Assembly: GCA_017545365.1 (NCBI GenBank)
Contig: JAFWOP010000029.1
Span: 39,592 to 103,591 of the forward strand
Length of the DNA stretch: 64,000 nt
Source of the DNA: Bacteroidales bacterium
GTDB lineage: Bacteria; Bacteroidota; Bacteroidia; Bacteroidales; P3
Direction of reading: 5' to 3'
The notes under the pieces are model-generated. The model had not been told where the DNA came from. It ran no database searches and saw nothing but the letters and a program-made list of their open reading frames with translations. Positions within the stretch are counted from its first letter, which is position 1; every line of letters starts with the position of its first letter. The position numbers and the translations under genes are program-made. Of the stretch, positions 9,990 to 18,683 are shown in pieces.

Positions 9990-10130
9990 ATCCTATAGGG
10001 AACTTCTAGAAATTGTCCTGAAAGGGCTAAGACAGATACAGCTGTAGGCATCGCCTACAGCTGTATCAGCACAATACAATTACGCCTTGTAAGGGCAAAA
10101 CACTAAACTACAATTCCTTTAAAACATTAT
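9990..10130 (-). repeat. REP-like hairpin element, copy B
   Basis: Read on the minus strand this matches the element at 1579-1726 in word order: TTTTAAAGG, then TTTTGCCCTTACAAGGCG, then GTGCTG, then CTGTAGGCG. In this copy the last hairpin is a perfect 15-bp stem (GATACAGCTGTAGGC at 10035-10049 with its complement at 10053-10067) and a three-base loop. Confidence 0.55.
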
Positions 10131-10159
10131 ATCTTTTCTCAAATCTCATTTTTTTTGTG

Positions 10160-10167
10160 TATCTTTG
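10160..10167 (+). promoter_or_regulatory. -7 promoter element for priA
   Basis: TATCTTTG followed by C, the standard Bacteroidota -7 box, about 60 bases before the chosen priA start. The preceding T-rich run ends TTTTTTTTGTG. The same TTTGTGTATCTTTGC string precedes ruvX at 12826-12840. Confidence 0.55.
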
Positions 10168-10226
10168 CAATAAGTTTTACATTGATGCGTTTTATATTTT
10201 TACTGCTCCACATATCAACATTAAAA

Positions 10227-12725
10227 ATGACCACATACTTCGTCGACGTCATCCTGCCCCTCCATATCCGCGGCACCTACACTTACCGGGTGCCACAGGA
10301 GTATAATGACGTTGTGTCCGTGGGGCAGCGGGTGGTGGTGCAGTTCGGCCCTAAACGGCTTTATTCGGCCATCGTGCGCCGCATCCATCAGGAGGCTCCT
10401 CACTACAGAGTTAAATACATCCTCTCCATCCTCGATGCCGAACCCATCGTGGGGGAACCGCAGATACGCTTTTGGGAGTGGCTGGCGGAATACTATATGT
10501 GCTATGTGGGCGACGTGATGGCCATTGCCATCCCCTCAGTCTTCCGCCTTGCCAGCGAGTCGTCGGTCTCTATCCATCCTGATTTCTCTGGCGAATTGTC
10601 CAACCTCTCCGACAACGAGTTGCGCATCGTACAACTGCTTACAGACCATCCGGTGATGACCGTCGACGACATCAGCCGCGCCATCGGTGCGCAGAAGATG
10701 ATGCCCATCATCAACACCATGATTGAGCGCGAGATTATCGTGCTGAACGAGGAACTGCACCAACGCTTCGTGCCACGCATGTCACAGTATGTGACCCTCG
10801 ACGAGCAGTACCGCGCCCCCCTTCGGGCCAAGGAGCTGTTCGACTCGCTTGAAAAGAAGAAGAACGCGGCCAAGCAGGTGGACGTGATGCTGCAGTTTAT
10901 GAGGCTGAGCCAATATGGAGCCACGCCGGTGTCCAAACGGGTGCTGATGAACCCCGACAGCGGGAACCCGCTCTCCGATTCGGCACTCAACACGCTAGTG
11001 AAGAACGGCATCCTGCACTTTGAAGCGCGTGAGGAATCGCGGCTTGAACGCTACGACAGCACCACCAGCCCTGAGACCATTAGACTTAACGAAGAACAAC
11101 AGGCAGCCTACGACTACCTCACCAGCACACCCCATGCCGTGTCGCTGCTGCACGGCGTCACTTCGTCGGGTAAAACGGAGGTGTACATACGCCTCATCGA
11201 CCAAGTGGTGCGCGAGGGTCATCAGGTGCTTTTCCTATTGCCCGAGATAGCCCTCACAACCCAGATTATCAACCGTCTGAGGAAGTATTTCGGCGACTTG
11301 GTAGGCGTATACCATTCCCGTTTCAGCAGCTCGCAGCGGGCCGAGGTGTGGACCCGCACCCAGACGTCCGACCCCAACCAACGTTTTCAGGTGCTGCTGG
11401 GAGCCCGCAGCGCGCTCTTCCTTCCATTCCAGGACTTGGCGCTGGTCATCGTGGACGAAGAGCACGACGCGTCGTACAAGCAGTACGACCCCGCACCCCG
11501 CTACAATGGGCGCGACGCAGCCATCTACCTAGCCCACCTGTGGAGCGCACGCACCGTTCTGGGCTCCGCCACCCCCTCAATCGAGAGCTATTTCAACGCC
11601 CAACAGGGCAAATACGGCCTCTGTCGGATGACACGCCGCTACGGCGGCCTACTGATGCCCGAGGTGATGTGTGCCGACATGAAGGAGGAGTCGGCCCGCA
11701 TACGACGGCAACGAGGCGACCGTGCCGCCAACTCATTACATTTCTCGCAGTTCCTCATCCAGCACATACAGGAAGCCCTTGACAACCACGAGCAGGTCAT
11801 CCTCTTCCAAAACCGTCGTGGGTTCTCGCTGCGCATCGAGTGCGACGACTGCCACTGGATGCCACAGTGCCAGCATTGCGACGTGTCGTTGGTATACCAC
11901 AAAGCCACCAACAGCATGCGTTGCCACTACTGCGGCTACTCCATACCACTGCCGACCGAGTGCCCCGCCTGCCACAGCCACCACCTCACCATGAAGGGCT
12001 TCGGCACCGAGCGCATCGAAGACGACCTCAGCATCCTCTTCCCAAAAGCCCGCGTAGCGCGCATGGACCTCGACTCCACCTCACAGAAAAACCGCCACAT
12101 GGAGATTATCAACGACTTCCAAGACCGCCGCATCGACATCCTGGTGGGCACGCAGATGGTGACCAAGGGGCTCGACTTCGACCACGTGAGCGTGGTGGGC
12201 ATCGTGAGTGCCGACAACCTCATCTATTTCCCCGACTTCCGAGCCTTCGAACGGGCCTTCCAGCAGATGACGCAGGTGAGCGGTCGCGCCGGCCGCCACG
12301 GCCATCGGGGCAAGGTGATTATTCAGACCTACAACCCTTACCATCAGGCCATACGCAACGTGATTGACAACGACTATGCTGCGATGTACGAAAGCCAAAT
12401 CACCGAGCGCCGCGTTTTCCGCTACCCCCCCTACTACCGCCTTATCGAAATCACGCTGAAGCACCGCGACAGCGACCTGCTGAACGCGTCGGCGGCCACC
12501 TATGCAGCACAGCTGCGCAGCGTGTTCGGCACCCGTGTGATGGGGCCGGAATATCCCAATGTGAGCCGTATCAGAGGGCTGTATCTCAAAAAAATAATTC
12601 TCCGCTTCGAGCGCACCGAGGCCATCGCCGAGGCCAAACGCATCATCATCGATATGGCCGACAAGCTGAAAACCGACAAGTCGCTCTCTTCCCTACAGAT
12701 ACACTTCGACGTAGACCCTCAATAG
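10227..12725 (+). CDS. priA: Primosomal protein N' (PriA helicase)
   Basis: PriA is a 3'-5' DNA helicase that recognises stalled forks and reloads the replication machinery. The 832 residues start at MTTYFVDVILPLHIRGTYTY, the usual PriA N-terminus that binds the DNA 3' end; an upstream ATG would overlap the promoter. LLHGVTSSGKTEVY is Walker A, VDEEHD is the DEAH-like box, and FQNRRGF plus the later VSGRAGRHG are helicase motifs. Eight cysteines in CDDCHWMPQCQHC and CHYCGYSIPLPTECPACHS form the two zinc sites. The gene heads a rightward housekeeping series. Confidence 0.97.
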   Translation: MTTYFVDVILPLHIRGTYTYRVPQEYNDVVSVGQRVVVQFGPKRLYSAIVRRIHQEAPHYRVKYILSILDAEPIVGEPQIRFWEWLAEYYMCYVGDVMAIAIPSVFRLASESSVSIHPDFSGELSNLSDNELRIVQLLTDHPVMTVDDISRAIGAQKMMPIINTMIEREIIVLNEELHQRFVPRMSQYVTLDEQYRAPLRAKELFDSLEKKKNAAKQVDVMLQFMRLSQYGATPVSKRVLMNPDSGNPLSDSALNTLVKNGILHFEAREESRLERYDSTTSPETIRLNEEQQAAYDYLTSTPHAVSLLHGVTSSGKTEVYIRLIDQVVREGHQVLFLLPEIALTTQIINRLRKYFGDLVGVYHSRFSSSQRAEVWTRTQTSDPNQRFQVLLGARSALFLPFQDLALVIVDEEHDASYKQYDPAPRYNGRDAAIYLAHLWSARTVLGSATPSIESYFNAQQGKYGLCRMTRRYGGLLMPEVMCADMKEESARIRRQRGDRAANSLHFSQFLIQHIQEALDNHEQVILFQNRRGFSLRIECDDCHWMPQCQHCDVSLVYHKATNSMRCHYCGYSIPLPTECPACHSHHLTMKGFGTERIEDDLSILFPKARVARMDLDSTSQKNRHMEIINDFQDRRIDILVGTQMVTKGLDFDHVSVVGIVSADNLIYFPDFRAFERAFQQMTQVSGRAGRHGHRGKVIIQTYNPYHQAIRNVIDNDYAAMYESQITERRVFRYPPYYRLIEITLKHRDSDLLNASAATYAAQLRSVFGTRVMGPEYPNVSRIRGLYLKKIILRFERTEAIAEAKRIIIDMADKLKTDKSLSSLQIHFDVDPQ

Positions 12726-12740
12726 GTTAGAGGAATGTCT

Positions 12741-12814
12741 GGATTCGTTAATTATTGAGTCTTTGATGCACCAAGACTAACATATTAACACATTAACACG
12801 TCAACACATTCAAA
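12741..12814 (+). repeat. Word-built hairpin element, family 1
   Basis: Left word ATTCGTTAATTATT, core GAGTC, loop TTTGATGCACCAA, core GACTAAC, then 8-bp words of the AACACATT type (ATATTAACACATTAACACG) and an end CACATTC. It lies between the priA stop and the ruvX promoter. The same architecture, with different loops, occurs at six other places in the window. Confidence 0.7.
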
Positions 12815-12831
12815 ATATCAATTTTTTTGTG

Positions 12832-12839
12832 TATCTTTG
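12832..12839 (+). promoter_or_regulatory. -7 promoter element for ruvX
   Basis: TATCTTTG followed by C, 24 bases before the ATG at 12864, which implies a very short leader. It supports this start over an in-frame ATG at 12837 that would lie inside the promoter. Confidence 0.6.
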
Positions 12840-12863
12840 CACGCTAAAACTGTATATATAAAA

Positions 12864-13277
12864 ATGGGAAGAATCCTTGCAATCGACTATGGCATAAAGC
12901 GTACCGGCATCGCGGTGACTGACCCCGAACGCATCATTGCGACAGGTTTGACCACCGTGAACACCCCTTTGCTGATGCAATGGCTGCAGGACTACTGCAA
13001 AAAAGAGCTGGTGGATATCTTCGTGGTGGGCGAGCCCAAGCACATGGACAACACCCCCTCGCAGTCGGCCCGTATCATAGAACCCTTTGTACAGAAACTG
13101 GCCGAGCTGTTCCCCGGCAAGGAGATTGCCCGCATCGACGAGCGATTCACCTCCAAGATGGCCTTCCAAGCCATGATCGACGGCGGACTGAAGAAGAAAC
13201 AACGGCAGGACAAGGCGATGGTAGACCAGGTGAGCGCCACAATCATGCTGCAAGACTATATGAGAAGTATGAGTTAA
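12864..13277 (+). CDS. ruvX: Putative pre-16S rRNA nuclease / Holliday junction resolvase (YqgF)
   Basis: This 137-residue RNase H-fold protein begins MGRILAIDYGIKRTGIAVTD, where the first catalytic Asp sits in AIDYG. VVGEPKHMDN and IDERFTSKMA supply the other conserved residues, and AMVDQVSATIMLQDY holds the last Asp. The family processes 16S rRNA ends, and was earlier proposed to cut Holliday junctions. It stands alone between word-built repeats. Confidence 0.92.
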   Translation: MGRILAIDYGIKRTGIAVTDPERIIATGLTTVNTPLLMQWLQDYCKKELVDIFVVGEPKHMDNTPSQSARIIEPFVQKLAELFPGKEIARIDERFTSKMAFQAMIDGGLKKKQRQDKAMVDQVSATIMLQDYMRSMS

Positions 13278-13284
13278 CAACTAA

Positions 13285-13402
13285 ATGAATGCTTGAATGT
13301 TTGATTGTGTTAATGCTTGAGTAAATGCTTGAATGTTTGATTATGTAAGTACCTAAGTAATAGCACTCAAACAATCAAGCAATCAAACAATCAAACATTC
13401 CT
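13285..13402. repeat. Word-built hairpin element, family 2
   Basis: Words of the TTGATTG/CTTGAATG type on the left and AATCAAAC/AATCAAGC on the right. GAATGTTTGATT on the left pairs exactly with AATCAAACATTC on the right. It fills the spacer between ruvX and def. Related tracts are at 33885-33925 and 41375-41470. Confidence 0.6.
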
Positions 13403-13431
13403 CTAACCCTTATTAAGTAAACATAAACGAT

Positions 13432-13989
13432 ATGATATATCCAATTATAGGCCTCGGCCACCCCACATTGCGCAAAGTGGCGCAACCCATCGACAAAGAC
13501 TATCCCGACTTGCAACAGTTGATAGCCGATATGTATGAAACCATGTATGCCGCCGACGGCGTGGGCCTTGCCGCCCCGCAAATCGACCTCTCGATACGGC
13601 TGGCCGTGATAGGCTTCCGCCCCTACGACGAGAAGACCGACACCTACGGCCCCGTGGTCGAGCAGCACACGCTTATCAACCCCGAGATTCTTGAGTACAA
13701 AGGTGAGAAACAGTACTTCAACGAGGGCTGTCTCAGCGTCCCCGACATCCATGAGGATGTGCTGCGCACCGAGGCTGTAGTGGTGCGCTGGTACGATGAG
13801 AACTGGCAGCTGCACGAGGAAGAGTTGCACGGCATGTTCGCCCGCGTGGCCCAGCACGAAATCGACCACCTCGAAGGCAAGGTCTTTACCGACCGACTCA
13901 GCACCCTCCGCCGCACCATGCTCAAACGCAAAATCAACGACGTGGTCACCGGCAAGGTGCGTACCAACTACAGAATGAAAAGAAAGTAA
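13432..13989 (+). CDS. def: Peptide deformylase
   Basis: A metalloprotease that removes the formyl group from new proteins. All three motifs are present in 185 residues: GVGLAAPQ (about 43-50), EGCLSVP (about 100-106) with the metal-binding Cys, and QHEIDHLEG (about 143-151) with both metal-binding His and the catalytic Glu. Length is normal for Bacteroidota. Confidence 0.97.
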   Translation: MIYPIIGLGHPTLRKVAQPIDKDYPDLQQLIADMYETMYAADGVGLAAPQIDLSIRLAVIGFRPYDEKTDTYGPVVEQHTLINPEILEYKGEKQYFNEGCLSVPDIHEDVLRTEAVVVRWYDENWQLHEEELHGMFARVAQHEIDHLEGKVFTDRLSTLRRTMLKRKINDVVTGKVRTNYRMKRK

Positions 13990-14010
13990 CTTATCAACAT
14001 ATCAGAACCT

Positions 14011-14535
14011 ATGAAGAAAACAGCAATACTCCTGTTAGCCGCCGTCATTCTGACGGCCTGCAACCCCTCGCGCGAGGAACGAATCAACCAGATAGAAGCA
14101 TTTGAAGACTCGATATTTGAGGCCACCGTGGCCGCCGACCCCAAGACCGCCGACGAACTGACCAAGCTGTATGTCGACTTCGCCGACCACTTCCGCAACG
14201 ACTCGCTGGCCCCCATCTACCTGCTCAAAGCCGCCGAGATTCAGGGCAACGTGCTGCACACCGAAGAGGCTGTGGAACTGTTCGACCGTGTAATTGAGGA
14301 CTATCCCGACTTCGAAGAGGTGCCGATGTGCTACTTCCTGAAAGGTAACGCACTGGAACTGAACAGCCAAATTGACGAAGCCAAGGCCGCCTACGAGGAG
14401 TATCTGCAGAAGTACCCCGACCACTATATGGCCGACCAGACACGCCAGATGATACCCCTCCTGGGAAAAAGCCCCGAAGAAATGCTCGCCTACATCCTGG
14501 AGCACGCCAACGACTCGCTCCTGATAGCACAGTGA
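14011..14535 (+). CDS. Tetratricopeptide-repeat lipoprotein
   Basis: 174 residues. The start MKKTAILLLAAVILTAC is a lipoprotein signal with cleavage before Cys17. The rest is helical with two or three TPR-like units (APIYLLKAAEIQGNVLHTEEAVELFDRVIEDYP and YFLKGNALELNSQIDEAKAAYEEYLQKYP region). TPRs bind other proteins; a periplasmic scaffold role is an inference. It follows def by 21 bases. Its last bases CCTGATAGCACAGTGA recur exactly at 62113-62128, at the end of a truncated ATPase gene. Confidence 0.8.
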   Translation: MKKTAILLLAAVILTACNPSREERINQIEAFEDSIFEATVAADPKTADELTKLYVDFADHFRNDSLAPIYLLKAAEIQGNVLHTEEAVELFDRVIEDYPDFEEVPMCYFLKGNALELNSQIDEAKAAYEEYLQKYPDHYMADQTRQMIPLLGKSPEEMLAYILEHANDSLLIAQ

Positions 14536-14663
14536 TGAATGTGTTTTTGAATTCGTTAATTCGTTAATGTGTTAATTCGTTAGTCAAATGGCTCACACAT
14601 TCACAAGTTAACACATTCAAAAAGACTCACACATTAACACATTCAAAAATTCACACATTCAAT
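14534..14663 (+). repeat. Word-built hairpin element, family 1 (double)
   Basis: Starts at the TPR gene stop with GAATTCGTTAATTCG words, passes a GTTAGTCAAATGGCTCACAC core, and continues with AACACATTC words repeated three times up to the mutL start. It occupies the whole spacer, so the mutL leader must run through it or start inside it. Confidence 0.65.
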
Positions 14664-14664
14664 A

Positions 14665-16497
14665 ATGTCCGACATCATCAACATATTGCCCGACAGCGTG
14701 GCCAACCAAATTGCCGCGGGCGAGGTGGTAGACCGCCCCGCATCGGCAGTCAAGGAGCTGCTGGAGAACGCTTTCGACGCAGGCGCTACCAAGATTAACT
14801 TGATAGTGAAGGATGCCGGACGCACCCTGCTGCAGGTCATCGACAACGGCTGCGGCATGAGCGACAGCGATGCCCGCCTCTGCTTTGAGCGGCACGCCAC
14901 CTCTAAAATACATAAGGCCGACGACCTCTTCGCCATCCACACCATGGGCTTCCGCGGCGAGGCACTAGCCTCTATCGCCGCCATCGCACAGGTGGAGCTG
15001 CGAAGCCGTCTGCACGACAACGAGTTGGGCACCCAGGTGATTATCGAGGGCTGCGACATCAAAGAGCAGACCCCCTGCAGCTGCCCCTGCGGCACCTCCA
15101 TTGCCGTGAAAAACCTCTTCTTCAATGTGCCCGCCCGCCGCAACTTCCTGAAGAAGGACAGCATCGAGCTGAGCCACATCGAGGAGGTGTTCAAGCGCGT
15201 CGCCCTTATCAACTATCAGATTGACTACACCTTCCATCACAACGGCCGCCTGCTCTACGACCTACATGCGGGCACACTGCTGGAACGCATCAACCAGATT
15301 TACGGACAGAACTACCGCGAGCGCTTCTTCCCCGTGGAGGAAAACACCGACATCGTGAGCATCCGCGGCTATGTGGCCAAACCCGAATATGCACGCAAAA
15401 GCCGTGGCGAGCAGTACCTCTTCGTCAACCACCGCTTCATCAAACACCCTGTCCTCAACGCCGCCGTGGAGAAGGCCTACAGCGACCTCATCCCCGACCG
15501 CTACTACCCCAGCTATTTCCTCCATCTTGACGTGGACCCTGCCCGCATCGATGTCAACATACACCCTACGAAGACCGAGGTGAAGTTTGTCGACGAGAAC
15601 GCCCTCTTCACCATCCTTCGTGCCGCCACCAAGAAGGCTCTGGGGCAGTTCAGCCTCGCCTCTGAGCTGCAGTTCAACCCCGTCCCCGAAGTGGACTTCG
15701 CCCCCGCCCCCAAGGACTATGTCCCCACACAGCCGCAGGTGCACCACGACCCCGACTACAACCCCTTTGAGTCGAAGCCGGCCCCTGCGCCCCGCAGCCA
15801 CAGCACCCAGCCCCATCGCCCTGCTGTCGAACGCCCCAAGGACAGCCGGTGGACCTCCTTTTTCGATATAAAAAAGGAGGACATCGCCACCCCTGCCGAG
15901 CATCAGACCGTCATCCCCGACACCCCTGCCCCAGCAGCTGTCCAGCCCCCTGCCGCACCCTGTCTGCAGCTGGCCGACAGCTATATTGTCAGCACCCTGT
16001 CGTCGGGACTGCTGGTGATTGACCAACAAGCAGCACACGAGCGGGTGCTCTACGACAGGCTGATGAACCAGAAGCAATGCCCCCACGCACAACAGCTGCT
16101 GTTCCCCGTAAACTGCCAGTTCTCCCCTGCCGATGCCGACATGTTCAACGAGCTGCTCCCCGACCTTAAGGCACAGGGATTTGAGATTGGACAGCTGGGA
16201 CAGGCCACCTTCGTGGTCACAGCCACCCCGCCCGATGTCAAAGAGAGCGAGCTGCAACAATTGTTCGACCAGATGCTCACCGACTATAAAGGCTCAATGA
16301 TACAGAAATTCGTCGACCGCAGACAATGCCTTTGCCGCTCGTTGGCACGACAGATGGCAGTGAAAAGCGGCACCCCGTTGCAACAGACCGAGATGCAGCA
16401 GCTGATTGCCGACCTCTTCTGCTGCCCCGTGCCCCATGTCAGCCCCAGCGGCAAGAAGACCATGTCGATTATCCCACCAAACAAACTGATAGTTTAG
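14665..16497 (+). CDS. mutL: DNA mismatch repair protein MutL
   Basis: 610 residues. The N-terminal GHKL ATPase is complete: ELLENAFDAGAT (about 32-43), IDNGCGM, and TMGFRGEALASIA. A linker rich in Pro and Ala follows (about 350-430), then the dimerisation domain. The position of the MutL endonuclease motif reads DQQAAHERVLYD instead of the expected DQHA-x2-E-x4-E, so two key positions differ and nicking activity is doubtful. MutL couples MutS mismatch detection to strand removal. No mutS lies in the window. Confidence 0.96.
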   Translation: MSDIINILPDSVANQIAAGEVVDRPASAVKELLENAFDAGATKINLIVKDAGRTLLQVIDNGCGMSDSDARLCFERHATSKIHKADDLFAIHTMGFRGEALASIAAIAQVELRSRLHDNELGTQVIIEGCDIKEQTPCSCPCGTSIAVKNLFFNVPARRNFLKKDSIELSHIEEVFKRVALINYQIDYTFHHNGRLLYDLHAGTLLERINQIYGQNYRERFFPVEENTDIVSIRGYVAKPEYARKSRGEQYLFVNHRFIKHPVLNAAVEKAYSDLIPDRYYPSYFLHLDVDPARIDVNIHPTKTEVKFVDENALFTILRAATKKALGQFSLASELQFNPVPEVDFAPAPKDYVPTQPQVHHDPDYNPFESKPAPAPRSHSTQPHRPAVERPKDSRWTSFFDIKKEDIATPAEHQTVIPDTPAPAAVQPPAAPCLQLADSYIVSTLSSGLLVIDQQAAHERVLYDRLMNQKQCPHAQQLLFPVNCQFSPADADMFNELLPDLKAQGFEIGQLGQATFVVTATPPDVKESELQQLFDQMLTDYKGSMIQKFVDRRQCLCRSLARQMAVKSGTPLQQTEMQQLIADLFCCPVPHVSPSGKKTMSIIPPNKLIV

Positions 16498-16545
16498 AGG
16501 TTATTCTCAATTCAACAAGTTCACAATACTCAATACCCAATTCCA

Positions 16546-17154
16546 ATGGCCCAATACGCTCCCCAAGGATTCAAAATGCTGCCCACAGTAGTAAAGAACC
16601 TACTGATAATAAACGTCATCGTGTTCCTCGCCACCATGGTGCTCGAACGCTACGGCTATGCCAACATCACCTCGATGCTAGCCCTCAACGCCATCCCCAC
16701 AGGCCGGTTCCGCTTCTGGCAGCTCATCACCTACATGTTCATGCATGCCAACGTCGAACATATCTTCTTCAACATGTTCGCCCTCTGGATGTTCGGCTAC
16801 GTGTTGGAGAACTTCTGGGGGCCGCGCCGCTTCCTGTTCTATTATCTCGTCTGCGGCGTGGGTGCCGGATTGTGCAACCTGCTGGTGCCCGGCTGGTTTC
16901 TCACCGTCGGTGCATCGGGCGCGGTGTACGGCATCCTGCTGGCCTTCGGCATGATGTTCCCCAACGAGCGCATCTACCTCTACTTCCTCATGCCCATCAA
17001 GGCCAAATGGTTCGTCATCGGATATGCCGCCATCGAGCTGCTGGAAGGCCTCTTCCGTGCCGACGGCGTGGCACACTTCGCCCACCTGGGCGGCATGCTC
17101 TTCGGCCTGCTGCTCATCCTTTACTGGAGGAAGCACCCCTTCTCAAGGTTTTAG
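16546..17154 (+). CDS. Rhomboid-family intramembrane serine protease
   Basis: 202 residues with about six membrane helices. The nucleophile is in GASGAVYGILLAFG (about residue 125) and the partner His in HFAHLGGMLFG near residue 183. The HANVEHIFFNMFALWMFG stretch is the typical helix 2 motif. Rhomboids cut membrane proteins within the bilayer; the substrate is unknown. It begins 48 bases after mutL. Confidence 0.92.
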   Translation: MAQYAPQGFKMLPTVVKNLLIINVIVFLATMVLERYGYANITSMLALNAIPTGRFRFWQLITYMFMHANVEHIFFNMFALWMFGYVLENFWGPRRFLFYYLVCGVGAGLCNLLVPGWFLTVGASGAVYGILLAFGMMFPNERIYLYFLMPIKAKWFVIGYAAIELLEGLFRADGVAHFAHLGGMLFGLLLILYWRKHPFSRF

Positions 17155-17189
17155 GTTTTAAAGATAAGCGAACCCTTTCAACTACTCAC

Positions 17190-18680
17190 ATGAAACAGTC
17201 GGTAATTGTTCTCCTTTTCATTCCCCTATTAGCTTTCGCCCAAAAGCAGGACAAAGTCTATATCCCCAAGGACCTCACCGACTGCCACCGCACTCTAGAC
17301 ACCCTTCTTGCCGACAGCACTCAGCAACTTATTATGTCAATGACAGAAAAGGATTTTCTGAGCGGCTCGCATTTCGGCTTGGGCATGTGGATACGCAACA
17401 ACTGGGGACTATGGGGCGGCTCTCGGCTTCAAAACTACTTTGAAAAGAAAGGACTCCACCATCCCGATGACATGTCGGGTCTCATCCTCCACACCTATTG
17501 GCGCTACAAGCATGGGAAGCCGCTGGGTGTAAAGAAGGAGATAAAGAAGTATAAGGAGTATTGGAAACAGTACCCCCATTCCAATCCCAACTACAACCCC
17601 ACCCCTACTAAGGGTATCAACTACGACCACTCGCTTGAAGAAAATATCGCCTTCCTCCATTTGCCAATCATAGACTCCGTGACAGGTGCCCGCGCTGAGT
17701 TGCTCAGTCATCACGGCATCGACACACATGCCCTTGCCTACTGGCACAACCACATGACCATAAATACCCCTTTCCCTGCTGCTTTCCCTACCGACTATGA
17801 GCTGCAAGGGCGCGTCCGCAACTTTCGTGTTAAGGGGTACGACTATTACACCCGTAAAACCAAGTATGAAACATTTGTGCAGTTCGACACCCTCGGCAGG
17901 ACAACCCTTGAACACATACAACAAATAGGGTGGGACTCCCTCAGTCAAACAACCATACGCAGTTACCTCTATGGCAGCGACGGATGGCCACGCATGGCAA
18001 TAGAGATTTCCGACTCCACACTTGCTGACATTTGGTATTACACACGCACCGACTACGGCTACATCAAACGTGAAGTGGACACATATTACGCCATAAAAGA
18101 TACCAAGCGTATCTTTGGCAACGACCTTCAGGCCCTTATTCCAGACTATGACGATACCTCCATACTCTTTGGCATAAGTCACTTGGATGACCTATATAGC
18201 GAGGAAAGGGACTTCATCATGTTACTTGCCTATCGCGACGATGTGGTCGATTCAATCTTCAGCAACGGCTATATTACAAAAGAGCACTTCCTCTATCATG
18301 TTTATCTAGACAGTGCTGGGCGCGAAATCTGTGTAATCCATGATGGCGATACCACGCTGACTCAATACGACAGCCTTGGGCGCATAGTTTCTTGGTTGGA
18401 TTACAATTGGTACGATGACCATTCCTATATAGACAATGGAGCCACCCACGTCTATGACGACCAGCGGAATATGCGGTATACCTTCAACAACTACTCTCAG
18501 GACGTGATTTGCTACTATCTTGACCGCCATGGCAACGTCACCGGCTCGCGCTACAAAGACCACCGCCACCGTCCCACTCCCCACCACTACCGTTGGCACT
18601 ATGACAGCCACGGCAACTGGACACGACTCCGTCAGAAACACCGCACCGTCGCCCGCCGCGAGATAGAGTACTATCAGTAG
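17190..18680 (+). CDS. Secreted DUF6794-domain protein with YD-repeat-like tail
   Basis: 496 residues starting at MKQSVIVLLFIPLLAFAQ, a signal peptide; reading further upstream in this frame only gives a shadow of mutL and the rhomboid gene. Residues about 20-125 match the DUF6794 pattern (FGLGMWIRNNWGLWGGS, HPDDMSGLILHTYWRYKHGKP). The C-terminal 250 residues contain RHS/YD-like phrases such as YDSLGRIVSWLDYNWYD and YDSHGNWTRL. DUF6794 has no agreed function. The gene ends 3 bases from the convergent defence island. Confidence 0.8.
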   Translation: MKQSVIVLLFIPLLAFAQKQDKVYIPKDLTDCHRTLDTLLADSTQQLIMSMTEKDFLSGSHFGLGMWIRNNWGLWGGSRLQNYFEKKGLHHPDDMSGLILHTYWRYKHGKPLGVKKEIKKYKEYWKQYPHSNPNYNPTPTKGINYDHSLEENIAFLHLPIIDSVTGARAELLSHHGIDTHALAYWHNHMTINTPFPAAFPTDYELQGRVRNFRVKGYDYYTRKTKYETFVQFDTLGRTTLEHIQQIGWDSLSQTTIRSYLYGSDGWPRMAIEISDSTLADIWYYTRTDYGYIKREVDTYYAIKDTKRIFGNDLQALIPDYDDTSILFGISHLDDLYSEERDFIMLLAYRDDVVDSIFSNGYITKEHFLYHVYLDSAGREICVIHDGDTTLTQYDSLGRIVSWLDYNWYDDHSYIDNGATHVYDDQRNMRYTFNNYSQDVICYYLDRHGNVTGSRYKDHRHRPTPHHYRWHYDSHGNWTRLRQKHRTVARREIEYYQ

Positions 18681-18683
18681 TTA

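Larger units (their letters stand above)
9775..10226. other. Divergent intergenic region with REP-like hairpins and two promoters
   Basis: About 450 bases separate two divergent genes. It holds the leftward promoter near 9810, a near-perfect 17-base inverted repeat (9929-9945 against 9954-9970), the REP-like copy B with a 15-bp hairpin (10035-10067), and the rightward priA promoter (TATCTTTG at 10160-10167). A weak reading frame at 9832-10047 crosses the first inverted repeat and has no recognisable content. Confidence 0.6.

Noticed and set aside
9832..10047. A 71-codon frame in the divergent region before priA
   Set aside because: It crosses a near-perfect inverted repeat and the edge of the REP-like element, has no homology I recognise and no ribosome binding site.
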